A stretch of 64,000 nucleotides of DNA from Arctopsyche grandis. Taxonomy: Eukaryota; Arthropoda; Insecta; Trichoptera; Hydropsychidae. The stretch's first letter is position 1, and each line of letters opens with the position of its first letter. Both the position numbers and the translations under genes were made by a program. Under the pieces are notes generated by a model that worked only from the letters and a program-made list of their open reading frames with translations, ran no database searches and was not told the DNA's origin. Location: positions 5,239,001 to 5,303,000 of the forward strand of contig NC_135366.1 of the NCBI RefSeq assembly GCF_051622035.1, written 5' to 3'. Positions 43,648-55,956 of the stretch are shown one piece after another.

Positions 43648-46600
43648 ATGGAGTGCAGACTTTGTCTCTGCTCTGCCCCAGCAGGGTCCTTCGTCTCCAT
43701 CCATGACGACCCTCATCCACCGCGTTTGGTGCAGCGCATTTGGACCTGCTGTTAGCTGCGGGTCAGTCACTTTGCACTTGAACCATTGCTATTGATAATT
43801 CGCTACTCCTCGTAATCGCCAATACGTTTTACATTTGCAGGTTAGGAAAGGAGACCATCTGCCAGATTTGATATGCCTTTCTTGTGTCAACAATCTGGAA
43901 TTGTTCGAAAGCTTTCGAAACGCTTGTTTTCAGAATGACTCAACGTCGAGGGTGGAATTAGACAAGTATTTGAGAGTCAAGCCAGAGGAAGTTTTACTAG
44001 AAGATTTAATATGGGAAGATGAGTTGGATGCTGATAGACCACCCAACATTTCACCAGAAGATGATGAGGTTAGCAAATAGGTTTCTAGTGCTTTAGATCG
44101 ATTCCAAACGAAACACTCAATTAATCGAAAATATAAATGCACATGTAAACACACAATACACATGTTTAGTTGAATAACGTTCGGTTTATTTTTTAGACCC
44201 CAGGAAGAAAAATTACTTCGAGAGATAATGTGGCAGCAATAATAGACACCAATAGACAAATTCTGGAGGAAGAATTACCATTTCGAAAAGCTTTAGATAA
44301 GACGTGCTCTACAAATTCTGAATTGGACCATAAAATAGATTTCCAAGACAAATTGTTAACTCATAAAAACAATCTTTTGACACAGAATGACTCGGATACT
44401 CGAAGAAAGCTGCATGATTGTGACATTTGTTCAAAATCATTTACTAGGAAATATGATCTTAGTATACAAATAGGTATTCATACTGGGGTAAAGCCACACA
44501 AATGTAACATTTGTTCAAAAACATTTGCTACGAAGCAAAATCTCAGTGCACATATGGATATTCATACGGGGCTAAAACCACACAAATGTAATATTTGTTC
44601 AAAATCATTTACTATGAAATATCATCTTAGTAGACATGTGGGTATTCATACTGGGGCAAAGCCACACAAATGTGACATTTGTTCAAAAACGTTTACCAAG
44701 AAACAAAATCTCAGTACACACATGGGTATTCACACTGGGGTAAAGCCACACAAATGTGACATTTGTTCAAAAACATTTACTACGAAAAAAATTCTTAGTA
44801 GACATGTGGGTATTCATACTGGGGTAAAGCCACACAAATGTAACATTTGTTCAAAAAAATTTACTACGAAGCAAAATCTCAGTGCACATATGGATATTCA
44901 TACGGGGCTAAAACCACACAAATGTGACATTTGTTCAAAAACATTTACTATGAAGCAAAATCTCAGTGCACATATGAATATTCATACGGGGCTAAAACCA
45001 CACAAATGTGACATTTGTTCAAAAACGTTTACCAAAAAACAAAATCTCAGTACACACATGGGTATTCACACTGAGGTAAAGCCACACAAATGTGACATTT
45101 GTTCAAAAACATTTACTACGAAAAAAAATCTTAGTAGACATGTGGGTATTCATACTGGGGTAAAGCCACACAAATGTAACATTTGTTCAAAAACATTTAC
45201 TACGAAGCAAAGTCTCAGTACACACATGGGTATTCATACGGGGCTAAAACCACACAAATGTGACATTTGTTCAAAAACGTTTACTATGAAACAAACTCTC
45301 AGTACACATATGAGTATTCATACTGAGGTAAAGTCATACAAATGTAACATTTGTTCAAAAACATTTGCTACGAAACAAATTCTTAGTAGACATATGGGTA
45401 TTCACAATGGGGTAAAGCCACACAAATGTAATATTTGTTCAAAATCATTTACTATGAAATATCATCTTAGTACACATGTAGGTATTCATACTGGGGTAAA
45501 GCCACACAAATGTGACATTTGTTCAAAAACGTTTACTATGAAACAAAATCTCAGTACACATATGAGTATTCATACCGGGGTAAAGCTACTCAAATGTGAT
45601 ATTTGTTCAAAAACATTTACTACGAAACGAAATCTCAGTATACACATGAGTATTCACACTGGGGTAAAGCCACACAAATGTGACATTTGTTCAAAAACAT
45701 TTACTAGGAAACAAAGTCTCAGTACACACATGGGTATTCATACGGGGCTAAAACCACACAAATGTGACATTTGTTCAAAAACGTTTACTGTGAAACAAAA
45801 TCTCAGTACACATATGAGTATTCATACCGGTGTAAAGCCACTCAAATGTGATATTTGTTCAAAAACATTTACTACGAAACGAAATCTCAGTATACACATG
45901 AGTATTCACACTGGGGTAAAGCCACACAAATGTGACATTTGTTCAAAATCATTTGCTACGAAACAAATTCTTAGTAGACATATGGGTATTCACAATCGGG
46001 TAAAGCCACACAAATGTGACATTTGTTCAAAAACATTTACTACGAAAAAAATTCTTAGTAGACATGTAGGTATTCATACTGGGGTAAAGCCACACAAATG
46101 TAACATTTGTTCAAAAACATTTATTATGAAATATGATCTTAGTACACACATGGGTATTCATACGGGGCTAAAACCACACAAATGTGACATTTGTTCAAAA
46201 ACGTTTACTATGAAACAACATCTCAGTACACATATGAGTATTCATACTGAGGTAAAGTCATACAAATGTAACATTTGTTCAAAAACATTTGCTACGAAAC
46301 AAATTCTTAGTAGACATATGGGTATTCACAATGGGGTAAAGCCACACAAATGTAATATTTGTTCAAAATCATTTACTATGAAATATGATCATAGTACACA
46401 TGTGGGTATTCATATTGGGGTAAAGCCACACAAATGTGACATTTGTTCAAAAACGTTTACTAGGAAACAAAATCTCAGTACACATATGATTATTCATACC
46501 GGGGTAAAGCCACTCAAATGTGATATTTGTTCAAAAACATTTATTACGAAACGAAATCTCAGTATACACATGAGTATTCACACTGGGGTAAAGCCACACA

Positions 46601-47010
46601 AATGTGACATTTGTTCAAAATCATTTGCTACGATACAAACTCTTAGTAGACATATGTGTATTCACAATGGGGTAAAGCCACACAAATGTAATATTTGTTC
46701 AAAATCATTTACTATGAAATATCATCTTAGTAGACATGTGGGTATTCATACTGGGGTAAAGCCACACAAATGTGACATTTGTTCAAAAACGTTTACCAAG
46801 AAACAAAATCTCAGTACACACATGGGTATTCACACTGGGGTAAAGCCACACAAATGTGACATTTGTTCAAAATCATTTACTTCGAAATATGTTCTTAGTA
46901 GACATTTGAGTATTCATTCTGAGGTAAAACCACACAAATGTGACATTTGTTTAAAATCATTCCTTAGAAAATATGAACTCAGTGCACATATGGTTATTCA
47001 TACAGGGTAA
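43648..47010 (+). CDS. ZAD C2H2 zinc-finger protein, copy A (31 fingers; premature stop in ZAD exon)
   Basis: Exons 43648-43761, 43841-44068 and 44197-47010 join in phase by GT-AG introns. ZAD cysteines are in CRLC (3-6) and CLSC (50-53). Codon 36, at 43753-43755, is TAG where copy B has CAG, so a full-length protein (1051 residues) would need read-through or another start. The last exon is open for 938 codons with 31 fingers of 28 residues (HKCDICSKTF-linker type, TGVKP links). The first finger has Q in place of its first His. ZAD is a dimerisation domain; fingers bind DNA in the nucleus. The first Met follows an in-frame TAG at 43594. Finger helices differ at -1, 2, 3 and 6. It is either a recent pseudogene with a preserved last exon, an allele, or a gene using an alternative first exon. 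Confidence 0.85.
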
Positions 47011-47089
47011 AGCCACACAAATGTGACATTTGTTCAAAAACATGGAAGTAACAAGGTCTTAGTGCACATATGGATATTCACACGGTTCA

Positions 47090-47165
47090 GTGATTACTAG
47101 TCATATGTGGACCAGTAATAGGCTAACCGGTCGCTCTAGATCGGTCACCCGTCACACTAGGTTTT
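47090..47165 (+). repeat. truncated GGTCAC minisatellite leader after copy A
   Basis: Matches 57800-57870 and 40840-40905 (GATTACTAGTCATATGTGGA, GATCGGTCACCCGTCACAC), then jumps to the GAATAAATAGGTG segment. The tandem part present in copy B is absent. Confidence 0.75.
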
Positions 47166-47169
47166 GAAT

Positions 47170-48057
47170 AAATAGGTGTTGGCTGCTAAGATATGTTTTT
47201 TTTTTATGAAAATATTTATGAAATAAAACTTCATGAAATGAAGATACACTTATATTCAAGAAAAGATGGCAATTAGTAGTACATACTTTATCTAAGAAAC
47301 ATTACTGTTTGAAAATTTTCATTTGGACATACATATTTGTGTTTTCATTTCATACATACGTGTTTTCATTTCATACTTATGTACCGAATAATCGATTTAA
47401 AATAAAACAATAATTCAGATGTTCAACGAAAATGTTTGTATTGAAAGAATGAATTAGAGGGTATTGAATATTTCGGTATCAGTCCGATGACAAACTTATA
47501 CCAATCATTTGTATGTAAAATGGACAAAGCGTTATTAAAACTATCGCGTTATAGACGATCTACATATGTGTTCAAGAATATGTTTATTTATAGTGTGTTG
47601 AAAACATAATAAATAATTGTATTTACTGTGCATAAAAGTTTATGTTTTTAAAATTTATCCCTGTAATTTAGATTTAAGTATATATTTTAGAATTTATTTG
47701 AAGCTGCATATATCGTACAATTATAATTTAGTAAATATAACTCAAGTTAAGTTTAATTAATATTGATGACATTCAGGACAAGTAATATTATATTAGCAAA
47801 ATATGATTCTATTTGCCTATGTCTAATGCTAGGTAAACGTGCAAGGCACGAAGATTCAGAAGTAGTGGGTTGATCTATTGCATCTATGTACATAAGTCAA
47901 TAATATCAAATACCCTTTAAAGTGATGTCTCAACTACGTGATAATTTCTCTATTTTCATGATATTAAGCGCACGCAGATATATGATTCGTCATTTTTGTA
48001 GCATTTGGAATGTTATATTTCGTTTCACAAAATCTATATACAGCTGCAAACTTCTTA
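47170..48057 (+). other. 3' flank of zinc-finger copy A, no further gene
   Basis: AT-rich DNA nearly identical to 58180-59055. It probably contains the 3' untranslated region (several AATAAA words, for example near 47220 and 47610). The shared short frame at 47922 is not supported as a gene because it diverges after the duplication edge. Confidence 0.5.
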
Positions 48058-48144
48058 CGCGCGTAAATGGCAGACTTGCCATCTCGCTTGCTCCAAGGCT
48101 TCTAGTGTACGCTCCCGGAAACTGAACGAAAGTCTTTCTTAGCA

Positions 48145-48575
48145 GTTACCGCTCGAATTAGTACGTTTAGATAAAAATAAAATATATTAAGATAGAAAAC
48201 AAATCCTTATGAAAGTGGTAAAATAAAAAACTGACAAAACAAATGCAAAATAGCACAGAGAAAAAATCCGTAAAAAAATATATATTTTTGACTTTTAAAA
48301 TTCGCTAGAAAATTAATTAGAAGTATTTTAAAACAATAAAAAATCACAATCAATAGAAAAAACATCTGACTATTGATTCCAATTCCACTTTGAGCACAGC
48401 TATACTAGATTTTGAATTAAAGACCGCAAAAGCCAAAAATCTGTAAAATGTGCGCATTTTTTAAACGCTCAACAAAAATCATTATCATATTCGAATTCAG
48501 TGGGTCAAACTTAGTAAAGATTGGTTATAATCTGCTCTGGTAACTCAAAAACGTGACTTTGTTGCTCAGTGTAAT
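48145..48575 (+). repeat. dispersed repeat, copy of 35595-36060
   Basis: Same order of landmarks as in deltex intron 3, with scattered substitutions and a short deletion after AAACGCTCA. Confidence 0.75.
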
Positions 48576-48579
48576 TAAT

Positions 48580-49810
48580 AGGTTATTTACGTAAAGCATC
48601 CGACTCAAACACAAAGGTGAAATTTACAGAACTGCCACTACATGAAAACGTTTGGATTCTTTCAAGTGTTGCATTTGTCAATGGCATTGAGATTGACTTA
48701 ATGCGAGTATCTAAAAAAATGTGTCGATTTGAAAATCTGAATGATATACATTTTTTTTTCAATTTTCCCAAATTTTCCTAGGGAAAAAAACCGCAGTTTA
48801 TTCCCGGGAAAAAACCGGATTTTTTCCCGTGGACACATCTCTAGACACAATCAGAAGCATTTGAAGAAGGCGTAGAGAATTTTTTTAACGTTGGAATTGA
48901 TTATTTGGGAAAATGGTGGAAATAAGATGTTTTTTCATGGATGCTTCTCCATGATGTACCCGAATGGGAACACGTTGAAAAAACTATTGCATATTTAATT
49001 GAAACAGGTATTAGCGCTTCACTACGCTGACCGCGTTCTGCGCAAGTCGAGCGTACAGTGTACACAAAGCAAAGCCGTGTTCAACTCATACGATTTTTTA
49101 GCTCGCAATTTTACCCATGTAAAATTCGGCACACTTCCAATTAACCCTTTTAAACGAAAAAAAAATAGTGTGGTCAGAGCACTATCCCAATAAACATATT
49201 TCAATATAAAATAGTATTAACAGTGGGAAAAAATCCCAAGTGAAAATACGTACATACTTTTGACTTTTGATTTGAACTGGACGAAGCTAAAATGTACTAC
49301 AGATGACAGATAAAATACCCAACTCTAGATACCAATATTCATTTTAAACAGAAAATTGACAGATTTCGAGACATCGACCGAACAACACCAAGCTATAGGA
49401 AAATCGCGCGATTTAAAAAACATATATCTCCGAATCTCGAGCCAATCAACATTCTATAAGAAAAGTCATATCTCGTCTCTTCACCATTTTTTGTGTCGAA
49501 CAGTGTAATGAATGTTTTTTTTCCTCGAAACTAACAATTATTATGAACTTCAAATTTCTATGAAAGATCAAAAAAAATGTGTATTGGATTCAAAATTTCT
49601 TTGAACAACAAATATAATAGTAAGTAGTAAGTAAAATGAAAGTAGTTTCAATAACCTACCATGTCCTTTTAGAATTTTGGCAAATTAGGTTTTCCATAAT
49701 TTGTAGTTTTCGCTCGTTCTTCTTGATAGTACATAGCTGATTTAAATCATTTAATCATTTGTGCGTATTCAGGATCTGCCAGAATCTGGCTTTGATATTT
49801 GTAATAATAA
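48580..49810. other. AT-rich stretch without recognised genes
   Basis: A GGGAAAAAA-CCGCAGTTTATTCC-GGGAAAAAACCGG pattern at 48775-48830 looks like part of an old repeat. Nothing else was recognised. Confidence 0.4.
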
Positions 49811-49812
49811 TA

Positions 49813-49814
<2 letters not shown>

Positions 49815-49887
<73 letters not shown>
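49815..49887. repeat. (TA)n microsatellite, left part
   Basis: About 36 TA units, continued at 50533-50588 on the other side of a hAT element. Confidence 0.93.
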
Positions 49888-49890
<3 letters not shown>

Positions 49891-50529
49891 TGGCGGACTG
49901 GCCATACAAGCGAACATGCCCGATGGCATGTGGGCCCCACTATCTGTTAGAAAATATGGGCCCTCAGTAAAATTAAATAACTTTTTAACTATTTCACGTG
50001 TGTAAAAATTTATAGGATATTGCACTTTGGGACCTAAAGTTTGGGTATTTCAACAAAACAAATTTCTTACGATATACACAAATAACTAATATCTGCTTTA
50101 ACAGCCCAAGGATCGGTTAACTTTTTTTATTAGGCTCGAAATGTAAGTTTCAACATTTGCGTGGGCCCTTTTGCTGGGCCCATTTCTAACCTCAATATTA
50201 TGTATATACCAATACCTATGTAACAACTACCTACTGAAATAAAAATGGGAATAAACAAATTTCCGTGAATAATATAAACTGAATTGCCTAAAACAATTTT
50301 GATAGGACGATTCATCATCAACCAGCGATTTAAATTTACTTCATACTTTCAAAATAACATTTGATTATACTTTTGAAAATTTTATTTTTTTTACCATTGA
50401 TTTTTAGCGTGATGGAAATAAGAAAATTTTGTTATATCCCCGGGGGGGGGGGGGGATAATTTTTTTTGGAGGCCCTGGGTGGGCCCCCTTTGACTCCTGG
50501 CATGCACTAATTTCAGTCCCAGTCCGCCA

Positions 50530-50532
<3 letters not shown>
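49888..50532. mobile_element. 645-bp hAT element inserted in a (TA)n tract
   Basis: Ends CAGTGGCGGACTGG and CCAGTCCGCCACTG are perfect inverted repeats. TATATATA flanks both sides. GGGCCC-rich words occur in both subterminal regions (GTGGGCCC at 49930 and 50160; GGGCCC at 50480). No transposase remains. Confidence 0.88.

Positions 50533-50588
<56 letters not shown>
50533..50588. repeat. (TA)n microsatellite, right part
   Basis: Continuation of the tract at 49815-49887. Confidence 0.93.
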
Positions 50589-50590
<2 letters not shown>

Positions 50591-51075
50591 ATAATGATAT
50601 TATGAAAGTTCATAATGTTTATAATTATTTTTATGCAAAATAAAATATATATTTACATTTTTTTTTTATATAAATGTTCCGTGATCGAGATTTTAGTGAC
50701 TTGCGCGAAATCGCTTTTTGCGGAATAATCACCGAATCGTTTAAAAGAGCGGCGTGGAGCCAGAAAGTTGTCGATTGTGCCTGTAGATGAAGAAGGACTG
50801 GGAACAACTTGTATTCGACCAGTGCATACAGAAGAGGATTTACCATTTATATAACTGGTGTAGGAATGTTAGCTTAATTACATACGTATGCAGTTGTCAT
50901 TTTTAAAAACCGTTTTTGTGAATATGATAGAAAAATAGGGGCGTCTCAATTTGAATTTATTTTAACTTGAGGACAATTTCTCATTTCATGAGAAATTTAC
51001 AAAAAATTGAACCTATAAATTTCAGGACTCTATAGTTAAAGATGTACTTTTAACTACTGTGGGAATTTCAATAAG

Positions 51076-51798
51076 CTATGTTGAATGTGTAGGAATATAG
51101 TACAACTTGTACAATTCCGATCCAAAACCAGTGATCTCATAAATTTCACAACAATACACAAGTCTTACGATGGCATCATCATCGCTCACATGGATACATT
51201 GTATCTGCAGTGACCGCATTCTTCTTAATTTTTGTAATAAAATATTCCTATCTACTGTCTCGAACGCTCGCTTAAAATCTAGAAAAACTGCTCCAACAAC
51301 CATGCTAGATTCATCCATCGCCTCCATCCAATCAGAAACCACCAATTGGATAGCGGTTTCTGTTGAATGTTTCACTCTAAATCCAGACTGTTCCACAACC
51401 AAACAATCATTTATACTAATGAACTCTTTCAATTGAATCATAACGATTTCCTCCAGCATCTTCTCAACAATTGGTAACATATTGATGGGCCTCATTTCAC
51501 TGGCTTTATGTGTGCCAGTAACCTTTGGTACCGGTACAATAGTAGACACCTTCCATGCATCCGGGACGGATCCCACTTCTAACGATTCATTTATTAATTT
51601 CAGTAACTGAGGTCCAACCATGTCCCAAGTGTTGATTAAAATATCTAGAGTCAATCCATCCATACTAGAAACTGATTTCATGCCCTTCAATACACCATTT
51701 AATCTCCCCATTTCCACTAATTTAAACCTATCAAACTTATTTAAACCCAAATTAATATCATCATTCACACTTATAAATGTAATAATGTAATATTCCAT
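51076..51798 (-). pseudogene. LINE reverse-transcriptase fragment
   Basis: A 240-codon open frame on the minus strand contains SSMDGLTLDIL, RPINMLPIVEKMLEEIV (RT motif 2a region), VVEQSGFRVKHSTETAIQLV and GAVFLDFKRAFETVDRNILL, which holds the first catalytic aspartate of reverse transcriptase (FLDFKRAFE). The frame then leaves the family (after KLRRM) before the FADD motif, so the enzyme is truncated. The protein type is a CR1/jockey-like non-LTR element and may be the same family as the fragments at 1.4 and 12.2 kb. The endonuclease and thumb domains are missing. Confidence 0.82.
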
Positions 51799-51804
51799 CG
51801 ACTA

Positions 51805-52560
51805 TTAATTAATTGTTTCGTAACTATTAATTGTTTTTGTTTCGAGCGACCCGGACCCGGCCTTCAAAACCCGCCGGGTCCGGGTATTTAAAATTTCGAG
51901 TATTAACGTAAAAATTCAAAATGATTTTCAGTTGATACATAGAAAATATCCAAATATGTATGTGTTATTTATAGAGTCTGTGTGTACATGATTCATATCC
52001 ATACATATATATGTATGACCTTATTTGTTCGAGAACTTGATTTTACATGTGACTTCTGAGAAAACGATACGTACTGAAATTTCGCTAAATGTAGAATTTC
52101 ACTCATATACGGCGTTCATATTTTTAAGTTAATTTCAATAGGTCCCAAAGTAAAACAAAGTTCATTGATTGAAAAATCCTCGGGTTAAATAATAACGTAG
52201 CAATAAGGTATTTTAAATTTAAAAATCGAAAGCATATTGATAATTTTAATAATGAAATCGTTATAAAACGTTAAACATAATATGTACATCAATATACAAT
52301 GATAAAAATAAACATAAAACGTAATAGTTATATATAATAGATGATCTTAAAAACAATACAATTGATGATAAAACCCATGTCAACGATACATTAAATTATT
52401 GGAATTTCATTCGTTTTAAGCCATGAATTTCCTATGATCACGACATTTGCTACACTATACTATTATATTTAGAATATAATCGATTAAATTATTTTCATTT
52501 CTTTGAATATTTTTAGTGAAGTATGTTGGTTGAAATGCACGATAATTTAAATCAATGGTC
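51805..52560. other. AT-rich stretch without recognised genes
   Basis: A short GACCCGG-CCGGGTCCGGGT palindromic patch at 51848-51886 is the only notable feature. Confidence 0.4.
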
Positions 52561-52569
52561 AATAAGTAT

Positions 52570-54353
52570 CAGTGGTGGCTCGTCCTAATGGGCTGCCGGG
52601 CTGCAGCCCCTCCTATAAAATTCTAAGATATATGTTTAATAATACATTTAATATTTTATTTATTAATGATATTTTTTTTATTAGTTGGATGGACGAACTA
52701 TTGGGGCCTTCTACAAAGTAAATATTACTTACAATATCACCCATATCCAAAAGGGTGATATTGTAAGTAATGTTGACCGTTTCGAAGACCCCACTAACTT
52801 GTATGGTGACAGATGAATTAAAATGTTGCTGTACTGGCTGTAAAGTGTTACAGCGCCGCGCTGAACGCTGCGCAGCCCGGAGTTTCGGAACGAGAAAGAG
52901 AAAGAGCTATTTGCAACTGCAGATAGCTCTTTCTCTTTCACTCACTCTGCCGTTTTGGGCTGGACAGTCGGCAGCCTTCGCCTGTTAAACGACATTCATC
53001 TGTCAGTTTGTGTAAGATTTCGCGCGCTTGATCTTACATTTGATTAGTTGAATCGCACGATCACAGCTTTATTCGTTTTCGTTACTCTTAATTGGTTGTG
53101 TACGAGCCCTCATCAAATCTTCGGTGAGTCGTTTTCATTTTGATAACAGCAAACTTTTTTCAAATCTGTTTAACTTTTTCTCGTAATTTTTATTTAAATA
53201 TATTAAGATTTTTTTTCTTTTAAAAATGGAAGAACAAAAGAATTCAGTAAAATATTTACAAAATTTGCACTTTTCGCGACTAGAACTTACCGAAAAAGTC
53301 GCTATAAAAACATTAGGCTGCCTCACGCCCAATTTAATTATTTCACAGCCTGCAACTAGTAGATCTTTTAGTTACTCGCGAAAATTTAATCCAGACATTT
53401 ATAAAAAATACAATTGGTTAACGAGATGTACAGAAAAAAACGCGTTATTTTGTTATCCGTCTTTTGTTTGGAGGAGTCGCCAGGCGAAGCATCTTGGACG
53501 AAAACAGGAGTTATTGACTTTAAACATTAACTTTAAAGTCAATGACTTTAGACATTTAAACGATAAATTTAAAAACACGAGGGAAGTGTCGAACACTTAA
53601 AAAATGTGTGTAATCTCACGATTTTGGGAAGCTTGTCGGCGGGAAATAGATAAGCATAACGAAAACGTCAAAAAAATCGGGATGTTTTATTTAAAATTAT
53701 TGATTGCGTTAAATTTTGCGGTAAATTTCAAATGCCAATGAGGGGACACGATGAAACAGATAATTCAAAAAATCTAGGAGTTTTTCGGGGGCTTCTAGAA
53801 TATTCACAAAATTTCGACGATTCTTTAAAAAAACATTTTCAAACTTCTTCGGTTTTTAAAGGGACATCAAAAACTATTCAAAATGAACTTTTAGATTGTA
53901 TTTTGAAAGTGTGTAGGGAACAAATAAGTGCTGAAATAAAAAAAAGCAAATTATCTAGCTGTTATGGCAGATGAAACAACCGATGTATCGATGCATTGTC
54001 AACAGGGTAATGTTTTTCGTTACGAATTAGGGGGTTAAGTTTTTAAAAGGTTTTGGGTTTTTTTTTAATCCGCGTCGCGAAACCAGCAAGAACGAATTTT
54101 TTTTAGCAATCTTACTGGAGTACCAGCGTATTTTTCGAAATCTTCATCGCGTTTGGACGCACCCCTTTAATGGGTGGTGAATTTTGCTAGTTTTTTTTTC
54201 AATAAATCTACTTAAATCCACATGTAAGTGGTCGTACGCCAAAAATTGTGCTTATTTTGTCCTGTTATGACATGATAGAATAATTATGGTGACATTTTTT
54301 AGACATCTTTTCAGTGCAGCCCCGCCACTAAAAATTATCACGAGCCGCCACTG
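52570..54353 (+). mobile_element. hAT element with target duplication ATAAGTAT
   Basis: ATAAGTAT lies at 52562-52569 and 54354-54361. Ends CAGTGGTGGCTCGTCC and, inverted, CAGTGGCGGCTCGTGA. GGGCTGC-GGGCTGCAGCCCC follows inside the left end and CAGCCCCGCC inside the right. An internal inverted repeat (ACTTACAATATCACCC / GGGTGATATTGTAAGT) lies at 52725-52775. The element carries the start of a transposase gene but has lost most of it. Confidence 0.93.
53226..54045 (+). pseudogene. hAT transposase N-terminal part, broken
   Basis: The frame from ATG 53226 encodes a TTF-type zinc-finger region (YNWLTRCTEKNALFCYPSF) for 124 codons to a stop. A second frame (53732-53974) encodes PMRGHDETDNSKNLGVFRGL and QNELLDCILKV. 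After a one-frame shift, VMADETTDVSMHCQQGN appears, which contains the first catalytic aspartate of ZMYM/ZBED-like hAT transposases. The rest of the catalytic domain and the C-terminal dimerisation region are deleted. Confidence 0.85.
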
Positions 54354-54399
54354 ATAAGTATACAAATGTATACGCGTACATTTTAGATATGAATAGCAG

Positions 54400-55430
54400 A
54401 ACCCATGAAGACGGGCTTGCGAACCTTGGTCTAGAATCCGTTCATACGTAAGATTTTACTCTTTTAAAGAAATATTTTTTGCGGAACTCAGTTGAGAAAC
54501 TCTAAAAAAGTAGGATTTGAAAACATAATTTTTGGGGAAAAAATCGAAAACCAAAGAATCTCCCATTTTTTATCAAATGCAAAGTTTCATAATGACGATT
54601 TGCGAACCTTAGTTCAGAAGCCCTGCATACGTATAAGTTTGGATTGCTAAAAAAAAAAAATTGCTGCCCGGTTTAGAAACCTTGCTTAAAAATAAATGTT
54701 TGCGGTCTTAGTTGAGAAACCCTGCTTGCGTAATATTTCAAGGCACAAAGAGTATCAAATAAATTTATTCCCATTTATAAAATTATCATGTAGATATGGC
54801 CGACAATTTCAATACAGTAATTTCGAAAACGCATTTAAAATTTATTGAAAAAATTGATTTTGCGCTGAATAGATTGGCAGCACCTGACTCGATGTCAGGT
54901 GCTGCAATGATTTAATCCAACATTATTATTATATTTCTTAGTTCAGAAGCTCTGCAAACGTAAAATTTTGGATTGCTAGAAAAAAACTATTTGAAAAAAA
55001 AAATTGCTGCCCGGCTTAGAAACCCTGCTTAAAACTAAATGTTTGCGGTCCTGACTCGATGTCAGGTGCTGCAATGATTTAATCTAACATTATTATTATA
55101 TTCGGAAATTAATTTTAAAAAATTTAAACCCGTCGAATATTCAATCGAGTATCGAGTCAAATTGACTCGATATCCGATTTATGTAAATATAGAGCGTTTT
55201 ATTAAACATTATTACTTTATCTATGTTTTATATTATGTTTTCGGACTTTTTGTGGCTGGACCCTTTAAAAGGGTGGATGTTTTTCAGTTGGACGTTTTAT
55301 TATCTGGGCTTTTTACTGTCTGGATCACTTAGCAGGTGGGCATTCTATCGGGTGGTTCTTCTTTCGTGGTGCCCTTGTCGTTGGATCTTATAGCTTTGGA
55401 CCTTATGTTGTGACACGGTCTCGTCGCCCA
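54400..55430 (+). repeat. repeat block 5' of zinc-finger copy B
   Basis: A loose array repeats a unit built of TTAGTTCAGAAGCYCTGC, CGTA-AAGTTTGGATTGCTA, AAAATTGCTGCCCGG, TTAGAAACC-TGCTTAAAA and TGTTTGCGGTC (at 54600, 54940 and partly 54420). CTGACTCGATGTCAGGTGCT also occurs twice (54886, 55052). 54575-55415 is the inverted counterpart of 42652-43118. Confidence 0.75.
55238..55412 (+). repeat. degenerate 15-16-bp tandem array (GGAC-start units)
   Basis: Successive units start TGGACTTTT, TGGACCCTTT, TGGATGTTTT, TGGACGTTTT, TGGGCTTTTT, TGGATCACTT, TGGGCATTCT, TGGTTCTTCT, TGGTGCCCTTG, TTGGATCTTAT, TTGGACCTTAT. The spacing is regular but the sequence weakly conserved. The inverse array is at 42655-42832. 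Confidence 0.75.
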
Positions 55431-55956
55431 GTTGACGCAGTGGCGAGTAACACCGGTCGACCGATCGTCCTGGTCGCCCAATCGTCACGTACCGTCCGTT
55501 TACCGTAACAGAGAGTGAATTGCCAATGGGCATTTCACCCACAAGCTAGGGAATAAGAAAGGAAAGAAGAAATGCGCCGAATGTTCCGAGGAGGACAGAT
55601 AGGTGCATGTAAATTGGAAAAAAGGTTTAATTGCATTGTAGAGAAAAATTCTGGGTTTCTCATTGAAAACTTCAACATTATCATTCATGTCTACAAGTCA
55701 ACTATAAACGAATCAGTAATCACGAAGTAGTAATGACTTTTCTTGCCAGCGTACAAATGCCAGGATTTTTAAGGAGAAATAATGGATGGCAACCCTGATT
55801 TTGACACCAAAGATGTAGAAACCCCACTCGAGTCCGTCACCGGCGCCACTTTCATATCAGTCTGTCAAGACCGTGAACTCCAAACGTCTAAGCGTCTACA
55901 CCTAGGCATCCATTGTCCACTCTCCAGGAGTTTGCGCTTCTCCTGCCCAAGTAGCG

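Larger units (their letters stand above)
43121..48057 (+). repeat. segmental duplication, copy A (4.9 kb)
   Basis: Colinear and nearly identical to 55431-59055 from GTTGACGCAGTGGCGAGTAA to GCAAACTTCTTA, including introns and 3' flank. Length differs because copy A has 19 more zinc fingers (1596 bp) and lacks about 285 bp of repeat after the gene. Confidence 0.93.

Noticed and set aside
43473-43706. 77-codon frame beginning MDGSPDFDTKDVE, also present at 55782-56015
   Set aside because: It overlaps the ZAD exon in another register, and a change that is silent in the ZAD frame alters this one. Best seen as 5' leader sequence.
43930-44259. 109-codon minus-strand frame, identical at 56239-56568
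   Set aside because: Antisense shadow of ZAD exon 2, the intron and the start of exon 3.
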